Shown: positions 57,001 to 64,000 of the stretch, in pieces
Numbering within the stretch: position 1 is the stretch's first letter
Layout of the letters: each line of letters starts with the position of its first letter
Assembly (NCBI GenBank): GCA_963920665.1
Contig: OY987269.1
Coordinates: 12,340,501-12,404,500 of the forward strand
Direction: 5' to 3'
DNA: 64,000 nucleotides
From: Straminergon stramineum
Lineage: Eukaryota > Streptophyta > Bryopsida > Hypnales > Calliergonaceae
Notes under the pieces: generated by a model
What the model was told of the DNA's origin: nothing
The model's database searches: none
What the model saw: only the letters and a program-made list of their open reading frames with translations
Position numbers and translations under genes: made by a program

Positions 57001-60000
57001 GGCCTTGTGTGAGTATTTTAAATTCCACCTTGTGAATTAAAATGTGCACATGGGTTCTAGTGACTTGTTTAATCAATAATTTGAGGGTGTTTTTAAACTA
57101 AATTCAATTTTCTTCTTTCAAGCAATGGACACTTTGTTTGTAATATCCTATTTGAACTTAAAGCACTTAAATCCTAAAAATATTGTACTTTCGTTAACTA
57201 AGTCAAATATCTAATGAAAAGATGAATTCAAACTAAAAATCAATTTGGCCTAACTTGTAGAATGTAAACTTTCCTTCTCAAAATGATAAAGCAAATAAAA
57301 TTCCAACCTTCCTAGTGAACAAAATAAGTGGATGAAATATTGACTCCTAAACTACCTTATAAACTTCATCCACCAAATAAAAATAATCAAAATAATCAAA
57401 ACAAATCCAAATTTTAGGATTGAGTTTTTAGTTATGTTAATTGGCTAATTCTAAGACTAAACCTAATTTGACTGACAATCAAAGAACTTCATTTGAATTA
57501 GGACCGAAATTCATCTGACCTTTTCTCACTCAAAATTGAAGTATTTTTAAAATAAAAATAGGTCCTAGAATCCTCAAAAGATTCTTTAACTAATACCTAT
57601 TTTAAATGATTCCTTAGAGATTCTTTGAAGATTTTTTTTAATTATCTTCTAATCTAATTTTCTTAATTTCATCAAAGTAATTTCCTATTCTAAAATTATT
57701 ATTTTTAGGATTTTTATATTTTTAAGATGAAAATTAAGAAATTATCTTTCCAACAAGGTAAAACACTTAAACACTAGATTCCTAATGAAAAATTATTAAT
57801 AGATGAAATTTATTAAAAGTTTAGTAAATGAAACTTCCTCCATCAATTACTTTTGATTTTAGAAAGAAAATTGACTTTTGATTTTACCTAAATATCCTAA
57901 ATTCTAACTAGATTTTTAGATTCTCTTTTGGATTACTTTGGATGGAATTTGGTCTTTTCATACAAATTAACACACAAAGTTCATCCACTTATAACTTTCT
58001 TGTTTATGAGCTATTTTTTAATTGGAAGATATTTTTGGAATCATCTAATAAACACCTCAAATATTTTAAATCTTAAATTTAATTCTAACACTCTAATTTA
58101 AGGAATAAATTTAAATATTGAAATGGAAATAAATAAATAAAAGAGTTATTTGACATACCTAGCCCTTAGAAGATGCTATTGTGTCGTCGTCGCATATCAT
58201 GAGCTGTATAGTCTTGTAGTATCCCGCTCCTTCAATGTTTGTCTATCTATTGCAAATTTCCAATTTTAAGCCTCTTTTGTTGATTTATTTTCCTTTCACT
58301 AACTAATTTCCTACTAATTTGTTATGAGATTTTATCAAATTTTGTAGTATTTTAGACAATTCCTAATTATTTAGGAATTATTTTAAGACACAAAGTCTTT
58401 AAATCCACTAGATCAAATCAAATCTCATAAATTCCAAATGTTTTTTAATTTTCCTAATCATCCAAAAGATATTAGTTGACGTTTTGTTTTATCTATTTGG
58501 CTTATTAGGCCTAATAAAACAAAATTTAGCCAAAGTCTAACCTACTAACCCCTATAGGAATCTTAATTAATGACTAACTAACAATTCAATGAATAGTAAA
58601 AGAATAAAATTTCAAATCAAATCCAAAAGATTCATACCTTCTTAATTGCGCTTGGATTTGTTCCCTTTCGTCTCTTTCTTTTCTCTTCAATTCTCTTCAA
58701 TTCTCCAACTTCAAAATATTAAACTCCTAGCTAACTCCTCTTCTTTCAATTGCATGTTGTTTTCTCAAAATTGTGGTATGTTTGGGAGAATTTGAACTTG
58801 TCTCTTTGGTTCATGGTGTTTATTTTTATTTTTATTTTTATTATTAAACACCCCTTCCTATCTCAAATTTTCAAATTCTTTGCTTTGTTCATTTAAAATC
58901 TTGGGAATGCTCAATTTTCCATTAAATTTTAGCTTCCCAACACTCAGGACTTTCCTCTCTACTCCCTCGAATTGGAGACCACCCCTAACAATCCTCACAA
59001 GCTCCTAGTATGCCCTAGTCAAGCATCAATACAACACTACAATCAGGCCTCCGATATAATATACCAATTAGCACTCCGATTGACATCTCGACAAAGCCCT
59101 TCAATAGTTCAATTGGTGGTTTACCCAGTTCTTCCTTTCAAGATACCTGGTCTTGTATTTTGGTCCTTGGTTCCTTCTACTGGACCTCTAGTTTTGTTTT
59201 ATATAATAGAACAATCAAAGTCAAAACAAAATAAAGTAAAGATGTAAATACTATTCTACTTTGTATGACTTTTAGGGGAATTTTATCAAAATATTTAAAG
59301 CTAAGGGAACTTGTTCTCCACTATTTTGGTACCCAAGAAAATATCTTTAACTTAAATGACTTCTCACACAATATTATAACTACTCAATTTTTAGTGGATT
59401 TTGGGGAATTCTTTTTATCACTAAGGTATTTTATCAAAGTCTAATTTTCACGTAAAACAACTAAGCATACTAAGATAGCAATAATGGAAATAAAGAATGT
59501 GAATGAATGGAAAAAGTATATTTTTGGTTTCAAGGTTCCAAAGTCAAAGTTCCGCTATGAAGAGGTGACTCTAGGCTTAAACTTTGTCTAAGATACAATA
59601 TAGTATTTATGAAATCTTAATTTCTAAAGGAAGTACACATGATAGCACTTAAACCGAACATTAGAAACTAATTCTCCAAAATTCTAAAGTATCCAAAGTT
59701 TAATCACTAAAGGAAGTACGTATGATTGTTTAAACCGAACTTTAGCAATTAAAGTCCCAATTTCTATTATACAACAAATTTTGGCAAAGATTGGTTTAAC
59801 AAATTTTGGGCAAAGTCAAGTTTTTCCACCTTAAGCCTATTAACACCAAATTCTATTACAATGAGAACAAATTGTTAGTATTTTAAGAAATATGAAGTGA
59901 AATTAGAGTCTAAGGGCCTATCCCTCCCAAAACTCTCACAAATCAAAGGAAATGGAGGCTTAGCCTCTAAAATTCAAACAATCAAATAGAAATCACTTTG

Positions 60001-61860
60001 AAGGGACTCTTTTAACCTTCAAAGTGCATAAACAAAACGTAGAATGAAATTGGACTAAATCTCAACCTCAATTAGTGCTCTAACCACGATGATAGCATGA
60101 AAACAAAAGAAGTGAACAAAGTTTGGGTATGAAAATGAGGATATTGACAACCTCGAGGGGGGGCTTTTTACACTTGTCCAGGTCCCCTTCCTAGTAAGTT
60201 GTCGGTAGAAAACATTCTACTTATAATCTCTAGATATTTGCTAAACTATCCTAAAATATTTTCTAAATAATCTTTATTTAATAGAAGAAATCTCTAAAAT
60301 CCTCTCTATTTAGCTAATAAATCTTGGCCAAATCAAATCCAAAATCTTTTTCCAAAGTTATTTTGAAAACAACCCTAATTAATCTAGAGCTATTTTGTAA
60401 ATAACCCAAAGATAATTTCAAAATAATTTTTTTAATCAAAGATGGTTTTTTAATGTAAGATTTGAGATCTTGATCAAAACCAATCTTCAATTTTTCCAAA
60501 GATATTTTGAAAATTAAATTTTGAATTACCACTAATTACTCTAAAAAGTCAAACCTACACTATAGGAAGCAGTGTCAATTTGAACATTTTGAGTTAATTT
60601 GGAGGGGTGATTCAAACTTTTTTTGTCAATTTTCTGTCATTTCGAACATTTTTTTTGTCAATTCGGACATTGTCAGTCAATTCGGATATGTCATTTCGGA
60701 CATTGTTTTCTTATAGTGCTATTACTAGACCCTCTCTATCTCTTAGGGAACAACTCCAAATTGAAAACCAATTGAGCCATAGTATTTAAAAGACCCAAAT
60801 TAGTCAAGGCACTTAGCTACCCCCTACTCCCAAGCCATTGCAGCTCATAAAAACACTAATACTAATTTCAAAGAAAAGTCAAAAACTCCAACTATTGAAA
60901 TTTTCATTTTTCAAAGAAACTAACTTACTAGAGTTCTTTGGATGGTTCATAGGAGTAAGAAAAGACCCCTCATTTGTAATATTTGGACACCATAAGCTCC
61001 TCATATGTCAGTCAACCCGCCACTAGCTTATAAATTCTTTTTGAATTCAATGTTGTTGTTGATTCTGGTACCTTCCAATATCAAAATGTCTTCAAAATTG
61101 ATGGGGTGCTTTATTAGCATATACACACCTATCCAAATTTTTAGTGGGATTTTACCACAACATGGGTAATTTCTAGGAATTTACGACCATATTTAAAGGT
61201 GATTGACTTTCTATGGAGTCATCATGAATATTTCGAAAAAATTCGAATTTTTTTGGATAGCTTCTCAAAAAATCCCCAAAACAAAGCGCAACATTACATT
61301 TTACTTTGCGCTACTGAGAAGGAGGCTAAAATTAACAATTTTCTTTTAATTTCCACTTGAGGGAGAAATCATTCTTGTATCAGGGATTTTTGAAACAATT
61401 GGCTTTAGTGTCGGCTCTTAGCATACTTTTAAATTAAAAGCACCTTTTTTCATGCTCCGGTCTCTCTCCCTTCAACTTATTTGCATTTTGGTTCAACATT
61501 TTATAAGTTACTTACAAATAAGAAATTACCAATCCAAATTCTTCACGAATTGGATGGTGACCTTTAACTAGACTCTCTAGACCTAAAATAGACTTAGCCA
61601 ATTTGCCACATGTACTTTGCAAGACTAGTTTAGCATGGAACAAGATACTAGGACTGGCTAACATTTTAGTCCTTAACTCTCTCGGAATCACTTAAATAAC
61701 CTTTCAAACTCTTACCTAGACACTAGAAGTAGGAAAATTGTATATTTTAGATATTTTATTTCTCGGATGATCCCTCACTATATTGATAGGGACTTCTATC
61801 AAATACCACTCAAACACTTTTTTTATGTCTCTTTTGACATAAATATGCTCAAAAGTTAGT
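57001..61860 (+). repeat. Long non-coding repeat, copy C, ~4.8 kb
   Basis: Aligns in order with copy B at 34848-39510, from GGCCTTGTGTGAGTATTTTA near 57001 to CTATATTGATAGGGACTTCT and CAAATACCACTCAAA near 61815. Contains the doubled AAAGGAAGTACACATGATAG/AAACCG phrase at 59625 and 59709. It differs from B by many substitutions and small indels, by the GC-richer module near 58960-59190, and by a 159-bp insertion at 60560. No coding potential. Confidence 0.8.
60560..60718. mobile_element. CACTA-type miniature element in copy C, 159 bp
   Basis: Starts CACTATAGGAAGCAG, ends GTTTTCTTATAGTG, and is flanked by the 3-bp duplication CTA (60557-60559 and 60719-60721). The empty site is visible in copy B near 38386. 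Inside, GTCAATTCGGACATT and GTCATTTCGAACATT-type words recur four to five times, as in CACTA subterminal repeats. Confidence 0.92.
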
Positions 61861-61924
61861 GTAGAATTGTATATTGCAAAATGATTTGTCTAGGATATGT
61901 TCAACATTTCTGGTGAGATTCTTA

Positions 61925-62393
61925 GGTAAAATAGCCCATTATAGACCAAATTGGGGATTTTCTCTCTTCTCATTTTTGAAATTTTTTACTTTTTTTCTAG
62001 AAAAAGTCAAGTGATAGAAATGGTAAGAGCATTTGAAACTATATTTTTTTGACACAAGTGTGAATTTGTTATGAAGTTTTGAAGTGTTGAGTCCATTACC
62101 ACCTAGAAGAGTTTGTAGACTACCCCAAAACCAACCAAAACTGATCCATAACACTCATCTTACTCACCTATTGCGGTCACAATATCTTCTAACATAGAAG
62201 ACTCGAAAAAGGCACTTCCTACAATGAACTAACACTAAAAACCTGAAAGTTCCTATTGTAGTCATTAATTACTCCATTCCAATTAGCTAAGACATTGAAT
62301 GTAGCCCAAATCTCAATCACTAAAAGAAAAGCATGATGGGCTCATTCTTAGGAGTCCACAATTGGTAAAAGGTTTGTAATGGGCTATTTTACC
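61925..62393. mobile_element. PIF/Harbinger-like miniature element, 469 bp
   Basis: Terminal inverted repeats GGTAAAATAGCCCATTATAG (left) and its near-complement TGTAATGGGCTATTTTACC (right), flanked by a TTA direct repeat (61922-61924 and 62394-62396). A TTA/TAA target duplication is typical of PIF/Harbinger-type elements. The inside has no coding frame of note. Confidence 0.8.
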
Positions 62394-62396
62394 TTA

Positions 62397-64000
62397 CTAC
62401 CTCATCAACAAATGAATGAAAAGTGGAAATTTTTTTACATATAAGTAATATAGGATACCTTTAAATTCCTCTTGCAAAAAATAATTATAATTACAAATAG
62501 GGTGCCCCAATACACAAATATTTACCTTTATTTTTAAAAATACCATGTCTTATAATCCATTCTACAGGGGAAATAAACCCCCATTATGTAGGACGTTATT
62601 GCATGTGTATGCCAATTCTAAAAGGGATTTCCCCCCTCAAGTGGTTGCATTCTTTGTACTATTGGAAAATGCTTTGTGAAGAGGGGTGAACAAACTTTGT
62701 TTTGTGGTGTTTGGACCTACAATGTGAAAGTTATTGAATTTTGAAATTATTATGAATTAAAAAATTAGAATAGAAATTTTACTTTTATTTGGTTGTGGCA
62801 ACAACACAAGGCACACTAGTGTCTTTGGTCTTAAGAATCTAAAGTGAAAACAATTTGTATGGTTGCTTGGGTTTAAATCACATAAAAGAAATTGTAAATT
62901 TGTAATTCATGGATTTGTTTGACTACAAAATGCTCAAATGAAAACTGCAAGAAGTTTTTTAAATGGACACATTCCTCTCAAACTACATTATTTGCAATCT
63001 CCAAACATATAGATGTGTGTTTTGAAACCCATTGTTCCTATGCTTCAAAGCATGGTGGTGTAACCTTAGAACACCTTCTTCCTCTTACCCCTGCATTCTA
63101 ATCCTTACCCACCCACCCACATCCTTCGGCACTAATTCCTTGACGTTTTTTACAAAACGCCAAGGACCCACATGCTACCCGTTGCCAACCACCCAATGCT
63201 ACCAAAATAATTGTAGGTGCCATTCAAAACTCCCAAAAAATTCAACTACTGTTTGAGGCCCGCTCAAGCCCAGTTTTTTAACAAGCATGACTTCTTTAAG
63301 GCTCCTCATTCCTTTGGTGTCATCTCAATCTTCGACTTCTTTGGCACTCCTCAAGGCTCCCATTTCGTGGCCATACACTATTGCTCACAAATTATGTCTT
63401 TCACTACTGTGGCCATGCATTGTGAGCATCTAAGTGTATAGCCACTACTCATGTATGGTTGCTAGGGCTTGTTAAAAAAAATTATGACATGCCAAAGCGA
63501 CAACATAAAATGTTACAGTGGTGCTCCAAATTTCAACATTCATCCACATATTGAATAGAAAATATTACATTAGCACATATCACATGTTCATTATTATGTT
63601 TTCATCCACAATTTGCTGATTTCATCAAAGATTTTTTTTGCATTTGAAGTTTTTCGGCAAAAAACTTCACATTTTGTTGCCATTTTCAAGGTAAATTATT
63701 TTATTTTGGTACAATCTAGAACAAGAAAGCTAAAAAAAGCCCTAAAAGTTGCCACCCACATACACAAAGAGAGTTTCTTTTCTTTTATTTCTATATTTTA
63801 GTTTTCACTTCTAAGACATGAATGTATCAACTTTAAACATGTTACATTAGGAAATTTGCCACAATGTGAATATGTGTCATACGTACGGGGTACCTCAAAA
63901 CTCACAATTTGGGCAAGCATGTCATATGTCAATAATTATAACATAGTTTCATCTCATCAATTAGTTTTTCTTACCTCTAAAAATGGCCCTTCAATATTAT
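62397..64000. other. Intergenic; no gene recognised
   Basis: AT-rich to about 62900, then mixed sequence with overlapping short frames (62919-63441) that have no domain. Nothing else could be supported to the end of the window. Confidence 0.45.

Noticed and set aside
1..64000. Organelle origin
   Set aside because: No plastid or mitochondrial genes, rRNA or tRNA are seen; introns and DNA transposons indicate the nucleus.

Overview
This window looks like nuclear DNA of a land plant. It is AT-rich and gene-poor, with short GT-AG introns inside decayed genes, CACTA-type and PIF/Harbinger-type miniature elements with target duplications, a Ty3-type retrotransposon end, and a short run of the plant telomere unit CCCTAAA. 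Several decayed proteins remind me, from memory and unsearched, of high-copy families in early-diverging land plants (bryophytes, perhaps ferns or lycophytes). I cannot name the species. I see no intact housekeeping gene, tRNA or rRNA. Nearly everything is mobile-element or repeat sequence in various states of decay.

Layout. 1-2.85 kb: intergenic, with two short tandem duplications. 2.85-4.17 kb: N-terminal part of a large element-type protein, frame kept but two stops. 5.0-7.05 kb (minus): remnant resembling the C-terminal half and tail of a methyltransferase-like protein. 7.1-10.1 kb: copy A of a long non-coding repeat. 11.2-15.85 kb (minus): a nearly full-length MULE-like transposase gene with a C-terminal SWIM zinc finger and one intron, broken by seven in-frame stops and one frameshift near its start. 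18.6-19.5 kb: three units of a ~332-bp tandem repeat. 19.8-24.8 kb: four of five members of a long-hairpin family. 22.6-27.2 kb (plus): a ten-exon pseudogene joining a ParB-like domain to a circularly permuted (beta-class) amino-methyltransferase. It is followed by a 56-bp minisatellite.

28.6-30.9 kb (minus): N-terminal half of a second ParB-like family. 42.96-44.4 kb (plus): what I believe is the C-terminal half of the same kind of protein. Both halves lie with clusters of a 20-bp palindrome (CATCGGGAGATCTCCCGATG), in 48-bp register at 42 kb. 34.85-39.5 and 57.0-61.86 kb: copies B and C of the long non-coding repeat. 45.1-45.8 kb (minus): an unrecognised pseudogene. 48.5-54.4 kb: 3' part of a Ty3-type retrotransposon (integrase, spacer, additional open frame, polypurine tract), with a 204-bp CACTA miniature element in the integrase. 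Further miniature elements lie at 31.5, 60.6 and 61.9 kb.

The theme is a set of unusual element-like protein families. At least two, perhaps three, remnants have ParB-like or DNA-methyltransferase-like parts. Several have decayed mostly by in-frame stop codons with few frameshifts, as expected from cytosine deamination in methylated, silenced DNA.
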